Below, piece after piece: positions 54,301 to 62,278 of a stretch of 64,000 nt of DNA; within the stretch, counting starts at the first letter, position 1, and each line of letters begins with the position of its first letter. Origin of the DNA: DTKD01 sp050948905 (lineage in GTDB: Bacteria; Armatimonadota; UBA5829); NCBI GenBank assembly GCA_050948905.1, contig JBMNES010000001.1, forward strand, positions 310,001 to 374,000. The letters are read 5' to 3'. Under the pieces are notes generated by a model. That model made no database searches and was not told the DNA's origin. It worked only from the letters and a program-made list of their open reading frames with translations. The translations under genes and the position numbers were made by a program.

Positions 54301-54990
54301 GAGAGCGTTGCGGATTATCTGGTTGATAAGTCGGTCTGGATCGTCGGCGGCGACGGCTGGGCCTATGACATCGGATATGGCGGACTCGATCACGTTGTCG
54401 CAAGCGGCAAGAACGTGAACCTGATGGTGCTTGATACAGAAGTATATTCCAACACCGGTGGTCAGATGTCGAAGTCTACGCCTAAGGGCGCAGTGGCCAA
54501 GTTCGCGGCTGGCGGTAAACCGACCGGCAAGAAGGACTTGGCTATGATGGCGATGACCTATGGCAACGTGTATGTTGCACGGGTATCGCTGGCGAACCCG
54601 GCTCACCTGGTAAGGACGATGCTTGAAGCCGAGGCTTACGATGGGCCGTCGCTGGTAATTTGCTACTCGCACTGCATCGCTCACGGTATCAATACCACGT
54701 TCGGAATCGAGGAGCAGAAGAAGGCCGTCAACTCCGGACACTGGATCTTGATGAGATACAACCCGGAACTGGCTGAGAAGGGCGAGAACCCGCTGCAACT
54801 TGATGGCAAGGAGCCGTCGATCAGCTTTGCTGATTATGCGTATGGCGAGAACCGCTATCGCGTTTTGAAGAAGACCAATCCTGATGCTGCCGCTGAACTG
54901 ATGGCGGAGGCTGAGGTTGAAACGAAACGCACCTGGAATCTCTACAAGGCGATGGCCGAGATGCAGACCAATGGCAGCAAGGCCGAGTAG
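51397..54990 (+). CDS. nifJ: Pyruvate:ferredoxin (flavodoxin) oxidoreductase
   Basis: 1197 residues, a single-chain enzyme. Oxidises pyruvate to acetyl-CoA and CO2 and reduces ferredoxin. Domain order: N-terminal transketolase-like (YPITPSSTMGEIAD), gamma domain (~410-630), two ferredoxin motifs (CLQCGMCSLLCPHAT, CTGCGLCVENCPG), and the TPP domain (GACAGCGETPYVK, GGDGWAYDIGYGGLDH) with Cys ligands for a third cluster. RBS GAAGGAG before ATG. Ends with a strong terminator. Together with the hydrogenase it implies fermentative H2 metabolism. Confidence 0.96.
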   Translation: MAKKMESYDGNAAVAHVAHATNEVIAIYPITPSSTMGEIADEKTARGQRNIWGTIPSVTEMQSEGGASGAVHGALSTGALSTTFTASQGLLLMIPNMYKIAGELTPTVFHVSARAVACQALSIFGDHSDVMACRQTGFGMLCSNSVQEAMDFALIAQQSTLGSRVPFVHFFDGFRTSSEVQKIEELSFDDMRAMIDNDLVIAHRARALSPDRPVVGGTAQNPDVFFQGRETVNRFYAACPEIVQNTMDKFASITGRQYKLFDYVGAPDAEKIIVMMGSGAETAHETVDYLNKKGEKVGLVKVRLYRPFSVKGLMDVIPASVKKIAVLDRTKEPGSLGEPLFLDVVAAIEEAIGNGTAPFKSFPKVVGGRYGLGSKEFTPAMVKGVYDDLDASSPLNHYVVGIEDDVTGNYIKYDPAFTTADKETFRGMFYGLGSDGTVGANKNSIKIIGEETDNYAQGYFVYDSKKAGSVTVSHLRFGKNPIRSPYLIDRANFIACHNPSFVEKYDMLCNIEEGGTFLLTTSHSADEVWDTLPKEVQQQIIDKKVKFYVIDAISIGHEIGLGARINMIMQSAFFKLTGILPEEQAVDAIKRAIKKSYGRYGDKVVEMNYQAVEAGMTKLAEVKYPNKVTSAFAMPPVVSPDAPQFVQEVTAEIMAGRGDGIPVSKMPIDGRYPLGTTAFEKRNIAVEIPEWIPEACLQCGMCSLLCPHATIRIKAYDAEELATAPETFKSVDGKGKLKGKKYTVQVAPEDCTGCGLCVENCPGKERNPETKEPTGRKAINMVLQEPLRETERTNWDFFLSLPETDPALYNKATVQGSQFTQALFEFSGACAGCGETPYVKLVSQLFGDRAVIANATGCSSIYGANLPTTPYTTRADGRGPAWANSLFEDNAEFGLGFRLTIDKLNEYALELLDKAAEEGTVKAELAEAIKTADQSTQEGIEEQRGRVDELKAALGKCAGSGCETCKQLESVADYLVDKSVWIVGGDGWAYDIGYGGLDHVVASGKNVNLMVLDTEVYSNTGGQMSKSTPKGAVAKFAAGGKPTGKKDLAMMAMTYGNVYVARVSLANPAHLVRTMLEAEAYDGPSLVICYSHCIAHGINTTFGIEEQKKAVNSGHWILMRYNPELAEKGENPLQLDGKEPSISFADYAYGENRYRVLKKTNPDAAAELMAEAEVETKRTWNLYKAMAEMQTNGSKAE

Positions 54991-55015
54991 GCCGTAATCA
55001 CCTGATCGAAAAATG

Positions 55016-55048
55016 ACGGGGCGGGAGTAAAATCTCCCGCCCCGTTTC
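55016..55048 (+). terminator. Terminator of the PFOR gene
   Basis: ACGGGGCGGGAG / CTCCCGCCCCGT 12-bp stem with loop TAAAAT and TTTCAGTT tail. Confidence 0.88.
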
Positions 55049-55080
55049 AGTTCAACCTGTTATTAACGGTGTTGAATCAG

Positions 55081-57081
55081 CTATCGAATCTTTATATCCG
55101 ATTGCGTTCGCGGCCGCAGGACTCTTCTGGCGACAGGGGAGCCTGGCAGTTTTTCGCAGGTTATGATGCCCGTAACTGAGACATATTTGCCTATGTTTGG
55201 CCGCACAATGGAGAGGCCGACATCGACATACAGACCTGTGTATCCGGTGCCGTCGTCGAGATTGCTGCCATCGTCGATGTAGAACCAGTTCGTCCCGACG
55301 TGCTTTACTCTTCCCGTTGTGCGGACTAGCAGGCCGATGTTGTTAAGCCCATCGGCCATAGTGCGCGGATAGGAGTATTGATCCACCACCGCTACTTGTC
55401 CGGCGAACTCCCCTCCCCCAGTGGTCTTGTTTGGCATCAAGAGAGGCTCGAGTTTCTTATTTGGTTCGGCGCGTTTAGTGACAGATGGGCTCATTATGGC
55501 CCGCTCTGCGTCCAATACGAGGCCGGTAGAGCCGCTGACGTCGACACAGTCTCCATTGGCCAGGCCGGTAGGGACAGAGCCTGGGAAGTAGAGCAATATA
55601 CCGCTGGAACGATCCTCATTTTCCACGTAGAGACGGTTGGCGATATCACCTGAGGAGGTTGTCAGCCGAACACCGGATAGAAACACCGAGCCGCCGGGGG
55701 CGCCGCTTTTGGCGGCAGCGATGGTGCCGCTGATCTCCACTTCTTCGGTCAGGGCGCGATATGCGTTGACGCGGCCGTAGCCGGTATAGATGTCGTGACC
55801 TGGCGGGTTAATGTCGTCGGCGGTGCGGGTTAATTGTAGGAATACCTTTTGGACAGTCCATTCTGGGTGTGCAGACCACAACAGCGCGGCTACTCCAGAA
55901 ACAAACGGAGCCGCGGCGGAGGTTCCGTCGTTGTAGTAATAGCTGTGCTCTTCGAGCATACTCGTCGCACCTATAATCTGCTTGCCTGGAGCAACGACGT
56001 CGAGATATGCGCCGTAATTGCTACCGCCGGTTCCCCAGTCGGCGGAGGTGCATCTTTGATCGTTTTCATTGCTGGCGCCTACGGAAAGGGTGTTGGCATA
56101 GGCGGCGGGATACATATCCGTGCCGACATTTTCGTTGCCTGAGGCCGCGACGCAGAGCACGCCGCGCTCCCACGCATAATCAACCGCCTCGGCCAAAGCC
56201 GGCACGTCCTCATCACCTGCAAGGCTCATATTGACGACTTTGGCTCCGTTGTCGACCGCGTAGATAATACCCTCAGCCACATCGCTTTCCAGACCGTAGC
56301 CGAGTGCGTCGGCGACCTTGACCGCCATTATCGGACATCCCCACGCCACGCCGGCCATTCCGCTGTTGTTGTTGGTGGCCGCACCAGCGATGCTGGCTGT
56401 GAATGTGCCGTGCTGCATTTTTATACCGAAGCCGTATGGGTCGGTGTTATCATCCATCGGGTCGTTGTTATTGTCGGCGAAGTTCCAACCCCTGGTGTCG
56501 TCGATATAGCCATTGTTGTCATCGTCTATGCCGTTGTTTGGTATCTCGGCTGTGTTTTTCCACATCTTTGGAAAGAGGTCCGGGTGGGTGTAGTCTACTC
56601 CAGTATCGAGTATGGCTATGACGACGTTTGGGCTGCCGGTGGTAATAGACCAGGCCTCAGGTGCGTGGATGTCGTGGCGTGGGTAAGAACCTGCGTTGTA
56701 TAAGCCCCATTGATCGATGTAGTCGCCGAAAATCCAATCGTAATAGCCGGTAACGAACAGCGGGTCATTTGGATAAACCGCTGTGATCTTCAGGATATGG
56801 TTCGGCCCGACGTATTCGATGGTTGGATCGTTTTTGAGCTTTGCTACAGCCGCGTCCACTGTCATAGACTCCGGCAGCTTCAGTCGGGTCATTTGAATGC
56901 CGCGCACGTTTTTTATCTGAGTGATGCCAAGCGCCTGTGTTTTGAGACGTGCCCTGGTTTCGACGCCCTTTTTGTATTTGATCAATACTTCACGCGGCGC
57001 GTGTGCCGCTCGCGCGGGGCCGTAGATCGCGCTGGCAAAGAGGATTGTTAAAGCAATTATTAAAAAGTGCCTGAATTTCAT
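55081..57081 (-). CDS. Secreted subtilisin-like serine protease (S8) with OB-like tail
   Basis: 666 residues from ATG 57081 (GGAG nine bases upstream). Signal peptide FLIIALTILFASAIYGPARA, an inhibitor I9-like propeptide (~30-110), and the subtilase domain with D in AILDTGVDYTHPD, H in QHGTFTASIAG and S in GTSAAAPFVSGVAALL. The ~200-residue C-terminal part has OB-like repeats (GTIAAAKSG, FYIDDGSN). A Ca-binding loop (NNGIDDDNNGYIDD) is visible. Extracellular protease; convergent with PFOR. Confidence 0.94.
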   Translation of the reverse strand: MKFRHFLIIALTILFASAIYGPARAAHAPREVLIKYKKGVETRARLKTQALGITQIKNVRGIQMTRLKLPESMTVDAAVAKLKNDPTIEYVGPNHILKITAVYPNDPLFVTGYYDWIFGDYIDQWGLYNAGSYPRHDIHAPEAWSITTGSPNVVIAILDTGVDYTHPDLFPKMWKNTAEIPNNGIDDDNNGYIDDTRGWNFADNNNDPMDDNTDPYGFGIKMQHGTFTASIAGAATNNNSGMAGVAWGCPIMAVKVADALGYGLESDVAEGIIYAVDNGAKVVNMSLAGDEDVPALAEAVDYAWERGVLCVAASGNENVGTDMYPAAYANTLSVGASNENDQRCTSADWGTGGSNYGAYLDVVAPGKQIIGATSMLEEHSYYYNDGTSAAAPFVSGVAALLWSAHPEWTVQKVFLQLTRTADDINPPGHDIYTGYGRVNAYRALTEEVEISGTIAAAKSGAPGGSVFLSGVRLTTSSGDIANRLYVENEDRSSGILLYFPGSVPTGLANGDCVDVSGSTGLVLDAERAIMSPSVTKRAEPNKKLEPLLMPNKTTGGGEFAGQVAVVDQYSYPRTMADGLNNIGLLVRTTGRVKHVGTNWFYIDDGSNLDDGTGYTGLYVDVGLSIVRPNIGKYVSVTGIITCEKLPGSPVARRVLRPRTQSDIKIR

Positions 57082-57167
57082 AACCACACACTCCGAATCT
57101 GCAATCTCAACCATTTGCAGTATACCATGTATGACTCATATTCGCGGGCAATAGTTCGCCTGGTAGA

Positions 57168-57222
57168 AGGGAATAAACGCGAAAGAGCGAAAGGGGCGAA
57201 AGCCAGAAATAAAAGGATAGCA
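57168..57222. repeat. Dispersed module A
   Basis: GGGAATAAACGCGAAAGAGC and GAAAGGGGCGAAAGCCAGAA, the best-preserved copy of module A. Confidence 0.8.
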
Positions 57223-57317
57223 TCGCGTTGTGGAGTTAATGCGATTGACCGAGACGGCGATGTTGTTGGAAGTTGGGTGCGCTTGATATTGGCTGGGATT
57301 GTAATTACCATAGAGTT

Positions 57318-58460
57318 ATGAGTGTTGTCTCCATTGTAAAATGTGATAGCTATGAGGCGAGCGAGGTCGATCGGGCTTTAAATCAAGCCTTGCAGTTGGC
57401 TGGGTTGGATGGGTTGCTGCAAAATCGCAGTGTGCTGCTGAAACCGAATTTGTTGTCGACTCGAAAGCCAGATGATGCAGTGACTACGCACCCGGAAATA
57501 GTACGATCGCTGGGGAAACTGGCAATTGGCGAGCGTTGCGAGGTATCGATCGGGGATAGCCCGCCATTTGCAGGCAGAAATCCGGAGAAATATGCGCGAT
57601 TGTGTAAAGTGACGGGTATGGCCGAGGTTGCGCAGGATTTGAATGTGCCGATTATCCGCTTTGAATCTGCATCGAGAGAAGTGCCCAACATTCGAGAAGG
57701 CATATATAAACATTTTGATATCGCAGAAGCGGTGTTGGATTCGGATGTGGTCGTCAATATATCGAAGCTCAAAACGCACGGGCTGACCGGATATACCGGG
57801 GCGATTAAAAACGTGTTCGGATGTGTGCCGGGGGTACGCAAAGGGTTGTATCACGTGCAGGCGTCTGAGGATAGAACAGTATTTGCGCAGATGCTGGTGG
57901 ACCTGCTGGCCACTGTAAAGCCGACGGTGCACGTGATGGACGCGGTTGTGGGGATGGATGGCGACGGGCCAAACAATGGCAGGTCAAAGCAGATTGGTTT
58001 GATAATGGCCTCGGCGGATGCTGTCGCGCTGGATGCCGTAGCCTGCGCTGTGGTGGGAATTGACCCGCTTTCTATAGAGACTACCCGACTTGCCGCTGAA
58101 CAGGGTCTGGGTTGTGCGGAAATTGGCTCTATAGAGATTAAAGGTGAACGCATTGAAGATGTGTTGGTCGAGGATTTTCGACCGTCTTCCGGCCGCAGCG
58201 AATGGAATAGAATACCTGTGCCGATTCGAAGGCTTCTTCGTAGAAAGCTGGTCGCGATTCCTGTAGTCAGGAACAAAGAATGCACCGGATGCGGGGATTG
58301 TGCGTCTGTGTGCCCGGTGGAAGCGATTAGCAGAACACGGCCCGCAGTGATTGATCTGGAAAAGTGCATAAGGTGTTATTGTTGCAGCGAGGTCTGCAAT
58401 TTTGGGGCAATTGACCTGAAAATGAGTTGGCTGGGCAGGCTTTTGGGTTGGGCGAAATGA
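57318..58460 (+). CDS. DUF362 protein with two [4Fe-4S] clusters
   Basis: 381 residues from ATG 57318. DUF362 domain: LLKPNLLSTRKPDDAVTTHP, NISKLKTHGLTGYTGAIKN and MDAVVGMDGDGPNNG. The C-terminus has a ferredoxin domain with CTGCGDCASVCP and CIRCYCCSEVC. The family may link ferredoxin to unknown redox reactions. Just upstream of the trp region but before the trp promoter, so not in that operon. Confidence 0.88.
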   Translation: MSVVSIVKCDSYEASEVDRALNQALQLAGLDGLLQNRSVLLKPNLLSTRKPDDAVTTHPEIVRSLGKLAIGERCEVSIGDSPPFAGRNPEKYARLCKVTGMAEVAQDLNVPIIRFESASREVPNIREGIYKHFDIAEAVLDSDVVVNISKLKTHGLTGYTGAIKNVFGCVPGVRKGLYHVQASEDRTVFAQMLVDLLATVKPTVHVMDAVVGMDGDGPNNGRSKQIGLIMASADAVALDAVACAVVGIDPLSIETTRLAAEQGLGCAEIGSIEIKGERIEDVLVEDFRPSSGRSEWNRIPVPIRRLLRRKLVAIPVVRNKECTGCGDCASVCPVEAISRTRPAVIDLEKCIRCYCCSEVCNFGAIDLKMSWLGRLLGWAK

Positions 58461-58484
58461 GAAAAAAACTGCACGAAATACGTG

Positions 58485-58513
58485 TTGACAAGTTCTGTAG
58501 AGCAAAGTATACT
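58485..58513 (+). promoter_or_regulatory. Promoter of the trp operon
   Basis: Consensus TTGACA, 17-nt spacer, TATACT. Expected start of transcription about 58520, only a few bases before the leader ATG. Confidence 0.85.
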
Positions 58514-58522
58514 TAAGAAGTT

Positions 58523-58591
58523 ATGAAATCGGAATCATACCTGATAATCCACGGGGGAAACAATAAGTGGGGCTGGCGATACTCCAATTAG
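58523..58591 (+). CDS. Candidate Trp leader peptide, 22 codons
   Basis: A short ORF that ends KWGWRYSN and then TAG. The two Trp codons (58568-58570, 58574-58576) come close to the stop, like the WWRTS end of the E. coli trp leader. The start is at or within 3 nt of the predicted mRNA 5' end, so it would be translated as a leaderless message. Too short for ordinary gene callers. The role is inferred from position, Trp codons and the terminator downstream. Confidence 0.7.
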   Translation: MKSESYLIIHGGNNKWGWRYSN

Positions 58592-58677
58592 TGTGGGGTA
58601 GCCGCCGTGCCGTCAGGTAGGAGACGTAAAAAACAAACTGAGTGCCGGAGACTGTCTCACAGGAGAAGTCCACGGCG
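58571..58677 (+). promoter_or_regulatory. Trp leader hairpins (attenuator control region)
   Basis: Hairpin 1 (58571-58603): GGCT/AGCC with ACTCC/GGGGT; its 5' arm covers the second Trp codon. Hairpin 2: CGCCGTG (58603-58609) / CACGGCG (58671-58677). GGGGTA (58595-58600) is also complementary to TACCCC (58714-58719) in the terminator, so a stalled ribosome could free it to block termination. Pairing read by eye, not folded. Confidence 0.55.
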
Positions 58678-58696
58678 TTTGGGAGTGCTGGCAGCA

Positions 58697-58732
58697 GAAG
58701 CCGGGGACTAATGTACCCCGGCTTCTTTTTAT
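58697..58732 (+). terminator. Terminator in front of trpS
   Basis: GAAGCCGGGG / CCCCGGCTTC perfect 10-bp stem, loop of 9, then TTTTTATT. It lies between the promoter and trpS, so it must be conditional. Confidence 0.9.
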
Positions 58733-58747
58733 TACATTACAGGAGAT

Positions 58748-59737
58748 ATGGCATTGAAGAAAACAATACTCACCGGTGACAGACCTACGGGAAAGCTCCA
58801 TTTAGGGCATTACGTGGGTTCGCTGCAATCGAGAGTGGCGCTGCAACACGAGTATAACACGTTCATAATCATAGCCGATGTGCAGGCTTTGACCACGAAC
58901 TGGGATAATCCGGATCAGCTCGCAGGGGATTTGCGAGAGGTGGCGATGGATTATCTGGCAGTCGGCATCGACCCGAATGTGGCGACTATATTTGTGCAGT
59001 CTATGGTGCCCCAGATCGCGGAGTTGACGATTTTCTACTCGATGTTCGTGCCGGTGAACGTGCTTCGACACAACCCAACCATCAAGACCGAGGCGGCGCA
59101 AAAAGGATACAACGAGATGAACTACGGTTTTCTCGGTTATCCCGTAAGCCAGGCCGCGGATATCACGTTCTGCAAGGCGCACCTTGTCCCCGTGGGAAAA
59201 GACCAGGCCCCGCATCTGGAGCTGACCCGGCAGATCGCCCGCAGGTTCAATTCGCTGTATGGTGAGGTGCTAGTGGAACCGGAGGCTCTGATTCAGCCGC
59301 TGCTGAAGGGTCTTGACGGCAATACGAAGATGTCGAAGAGCCTCGGCAATGCCATCTATCTCTCCGATCCGGCTGACGAGGTGTTGCGGAAGGTCAAAAC
59401 TGCGGTCACAGACCCCGCAAGAATTCGCAAAGACGATCCCGGACATCCGAAGGTTTGCACCGTGTTCGCATATCAAAAGGTGTTCAACACAGGTTTTGCA
59501 GGGGAGCTTGAGACGATGTGCAAAAAAGGCGAGATTGGCTGTGTTGAGTGCAAAAAGAGGCTGGCGGCAGCTCTTAATGAGATGCTTGATCCTATCAGAG
59601 AGAAGCGAGCTTATTATGAGTCGCACACCGGCGAAGTCGACGACATTTTACGTGAAGGAACCAAAAAAGCGATGGCTGTGGGCGCGCAGACGCTTGCAGA
59701 AGTCAAAGACGCAATGAAAATCAGTTACTTCGGTTAA
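58748..59737 (+). CDS. trpS: Tryptophanyl-tRNA synthetase
   Basis: 329 residues. Charges tRNA-Trp. HIGH-type KLHLGHYVGSL and KMSKS in GNTKMSKSLGNAIY. RBS AGGAG before ATG. First structural gene after the attenuator, followed 23 bp later by trpE, an unusual but sensible pairing since both affect the level of charged tRNA-Trp. Confidence 0.96.
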   Translation: MALKKTILTGDRPTGKLHLGHYVGSLQSRVALQHEYNTFIIIADVQALTTNWDNPDQLAGDLREVAMDYLAVGIDPNVATIFVQSMVPQIAELTIFYSMFVPVNVLRHNPTIKTEAAQKGYNEMNYGFLGYPVSQAADITFCKAHLVPVGKDQAPHLELTRQIARRFNSLYGEVLVEPEALIQPLLKGLDGNTKMSKSLGNAIYLSDPADEVLRKVKTAVTDPARIRKDDPGHPKVCTVFAYQKVFNTGFAGELETMCKKGEIGCVECKKRLAAALNEMLDPIREKRAYYESHTGEVDDILREGTKKAMAVGAQTLAEVKDAMKISYFG

Positions 59738-59760
59738 TCCGTAAACTCAGAGGCAAACAG

Positions 59761-61245
59761 ATGAATCGTTACTATCCCGACAAAGAAGAGTTCATCAGAC
59801 GCGCGAAGATGGGGAATATGACCCCACTTTACAAGGAGATTTTGGCGGACACGGAGACACCAGTCTCAGCGTTCAAGAAGATCGCCGAGGACGACTACTG
59901 CTTTTTGCTCGAAAGCGTGGAGGGCGGAGAACGTTTGGCTCGCTTCTCGTTTTTGGGCAGCGGCACAAACCTTGTCATAAAGAGCAAGTGTTCTGAAGTG
60001 GAAATAATTCGGGCCGGGGTCAGTGAGAAGACCACCCTGGAGCCTGGCCGAGACGTGCTGCATCTGCTCAAAGATGAGCTTGAGAGCCTCAATTATGTGG
60101 CTGATGAGAACCTTCCGCGATTCTGCGGCGGGGCAGTGGGGTTTTTGAGCTACGACCTGGTGCGGTTCTTTATGGATCTGCCGGATTCGACTGTGGATGA
60201 TATGAACCTGCCTGATTGTACGCTGATCTTCACGGATACGCTGCTGATATTCGACCACGTAAAGCATCGAATCCGTGTAGTCTGCAATGCCCGCATTGAT
60301 GGTGACCCGGAAGGTGCTTATGATAAGGCGATTGAGCGCATTGAGGAACTGGCCAGCCGATTGCGAAGGCCAGCGGAGATGAACTTCGGCAAACGTGACG
60401 CCGCGCCGCTTGAAGTAAAGTCCAATTTCACTAAAGATGAATATGAGAAAATGGTACTCAAGTGCAAGGAGTATATCGACGCTGGAGAGATTGTGCAGGT
60501 GGTGCCATCGCAGCGGTTCTCGACGAAAGTGACTGCGGATGCTTTTGATATTTATCGCTCCCTCCGGAGCCTGAACCCGTCGCCTTATATGTATTTTCTG
60601 AAGTATCAGGACGTGACACTGGTAGGCTCGTCTCCGGAGATTCTGGTGACCGATGAAAAAGGAAAGGTCACCGTGCGGCCAATCGCGGGGACGCGAAAGA
60701 GAGGCAAAGACATCGCCGAGGACCGAGCCCTGGAAGAAGAGCTGCTGGGGGATGCGAAGGAAAAGTCGGAGCACATGATGCTGGTCGATTTGGGAGAGTA
60801 TGATCTGGCCAAGGTCTGTGAGCCTGATACAATAAATGTAGATGAATTGATGGTTATCGAGCGTTATTCGCACGTGATGCACATTGTGTCTAGCATCAGC
60901 GGGCGATTGCGAAAGGATCAGGATCAGTTCGAGGTGTTAAGAGCCACATTCCCCGCAGGAACCGTATCGGGCGCTCCGAAGAAGCGAGCGCTGGAGATTA
61001 TCGACGAGGTTGAACCGACACGGAGAGGCCCTTACGCAGGAGCGATCGGATATTTCAGCTACTCCGGAGATATGGATGCCTGCATCACTATTCGCACCAT
61101 TTTGCTTAAGGACGGCACGGCGTATGTGCAGGCCGGCGGAGGCGTGGTTGCAGATTCTGTTCCTGAGAAGGAGTATCAGGAGACAGTTAACAAGGCAATG
61201 GGGATGATTAAGGCGCTCAGCTCTGCGGAGGAAGGCCTGGAGTAG
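59761..61245 (+). CDS. trpE: Anthranilate synthase component I
   Basis: 494 residues. Makes anthranilate from chorismate. FLLES (in DDYCFLLESVEGGERLARFSF, positions ~41-61) is the Trp feedback site. Catalytic part: VVPSQRF, LNPSPYMYFL, IAGTRKRGKD, GTVSGAPKKRALEIIDE. GAGG before ATG. 1 bp before trpD. No glutaminase domain is fused. Confidence 0.96.
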   Translation: MNRYYPDKEEFIRRAKMGNMTPLYKEILADTETPVSAFKKIAEDDYCFLLESVEGGERLARFSFLGSGTNLVIKSKCSEVEIIRAGVSEKTTLEPGRDVLHLLKDELESLNYVADENLPRFCGGAVGFLSYDLVRFFMDLPDSTVDDMNLPDCTLIFTDTLLIFDHVKHRIRVVCNARIDGDPEGAYDKAIERIEELASRLRRPAEMNFGKRDAAPLEVKSNFTKDEYEKMVLKCKEYIDAGEIVQVVPSQRFSTKVTADAFDIYRSLRSLNPSPYMYFLKYQDVTLVGSSPEILVTDEKGKVTVRPIAGTRKRGKDIAEDRALEEELLGDAKEKSEHMMLVDLGEYDLAKVCEPDTINVDELMVIERYSHVMHIVSSISGRLRKDQDQFEVLRATFPAGTVSGAPKKRALEIIDEVEPTRRGPYAGAIGYFSYSGDMDACITIRTILLKDGTAYVQAGGGVVADSVPEKEYQETVNKAMGMIKALSSAEEGLE

Positions 61246-61246
61246 C

Positions 61247-62278
61247 ATGACCATGATACGTGAAGCTCTTCGAAAACTGGTCGAGGGGGGTCACCTCACC
61301 GAAGACGAAGCCGTCGAATCGATGGAAGAGATCATGGACGGGGATGCGACGCCAAGCCAGATAGCGTCGTTTGTCACGGCTCTGCGGATGAGAGGTGAGA
61401 CGGTTGAGGAGATCACCGGATTTGTGCGGGTGATGAGAAATAAGGCTGTTAAAGTAACCCCTCAGGCCGATGATCTGTTGGACACTTGTGGCACCGGCGG
61501 CGATAAACTGGGGACTTTTAATATATCCACTACGGCGACGTTTGTCATAGTCGGGGCCGGGGTGACGGTGGCGAAGCATGGCAATCGAGCAGCCTCGAGC
61601 AGTTGCGGCAGCGCGGACGTGCTGGAAGGTCTGGGGGTCTCCTTGAACCTTGACGCGGATCGGGTGGCGACGTGTATAGATAAATCGAGGCTGGGGTTTA
61701 TGTTTGCTCCGGTGATGCATCCTGCAATGAGACACGCCATTGGTCCGCGAAAAGAGATCGGTTTTCGGACGGTTTTCAACCTGCTCGGCCCATTGACTAA
61801 CCCCGCTGGTGCAAGGAGGCAGTTGCTTGGGGTGTTTTCTCCTGATCTGACGGAACCGATGGCCAAAGTGTTGAACTCTCTGGGCGCATATAGAGCAATG
61901 GTGGTGCACGGAATGGCGGGGCTGGACGAGATATCGACCCTGGGGGAGACTCGAATCAGCGAGGTGCACGATGGAGAGGTGAGAAGCTACTCGCTGCATC
62001 CGTCTGATGTCGGGCTGGAGACCACTGTGGCCGAACGATTGGCTGCCGGAAATGGGAGCGTCCTTGATAATGCCCGTATGCTGTTGAGTGTTCTTGATGG
62101 CGAGAAGGGGCCGTGTCGGGATATAGTGCTGTTGAATGCCGCTGCCGCGCTTGTGGTTGCGGATAGGGCTGCGGATTTTAAAGAGGGTGTGCAGTTGGCG
62201 GCGGAGTCAATTGATTCGGGCGCGGCGATGGCATCTTTTGAGTCGTTTAGAGCGGTAACTCAGGAGTTGGCGAATTGA
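61247..62278 (+). CDS. trpD: Anthranilate phosphoribosyltransferase
   Basis: 343 residues. Transfers phosphoribose from PRPP to anthranilate. CGTGGD in LLDTCGTGGDKLGTFNIST, KHGNRAASSSCGSADVLEGLG, FAPVMHPAMRH and GPLTNPAGA are all present. No trpG fused at the N-terminus. Overlaps trpC by 4 bp. Confidence 0.96.
   Translation: MTMIREALRKLVEGGHLTEDEAVESMEEIMDGDATPSQIASFVTALRMRGETVEEITGFVRVMRNKAVKVTPQADDLLDTCGTGGDKLGTFNISTTATFVIVGAGVTVAKHGNRAASSSCGSADVLEGLGVSLNLDADRVATCIDKSRLGFMFAPVMHPAMRHAIGPRKEIGFRTVFNLLGPLTNPAGARRQLLGVFSPDLTEPMAKVLNSLGAYRAMVVHGMAGLDEISTLGETRISEVHDGEVRSYSLHPSDVGLETTVAERLAAGNGSVLDNARMLLSVLDGEKGPCRDIVLLNAAAALVVADRAADFKEGVQLAAESIDSGAAMASFESFRAVTQELAN

Noticed and set aside
52414..54798. 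Two long minus-strand frames (368 and 333 codons)
   Set aside because: Antisense to the pyruvate:ferredoxin oxidoreductase; no recognisable motifs or ribosome sites.
58520..58735. T-box leader for trpS
   Set aside because: No T-box sequence (TGGNACCGCG), no specifier-loop or AG-box features; the Trp-codon leader peptide explains the region better.
59866..60882. 338-codon minus-strand frame
   Set aside because: Antisense to trpE.
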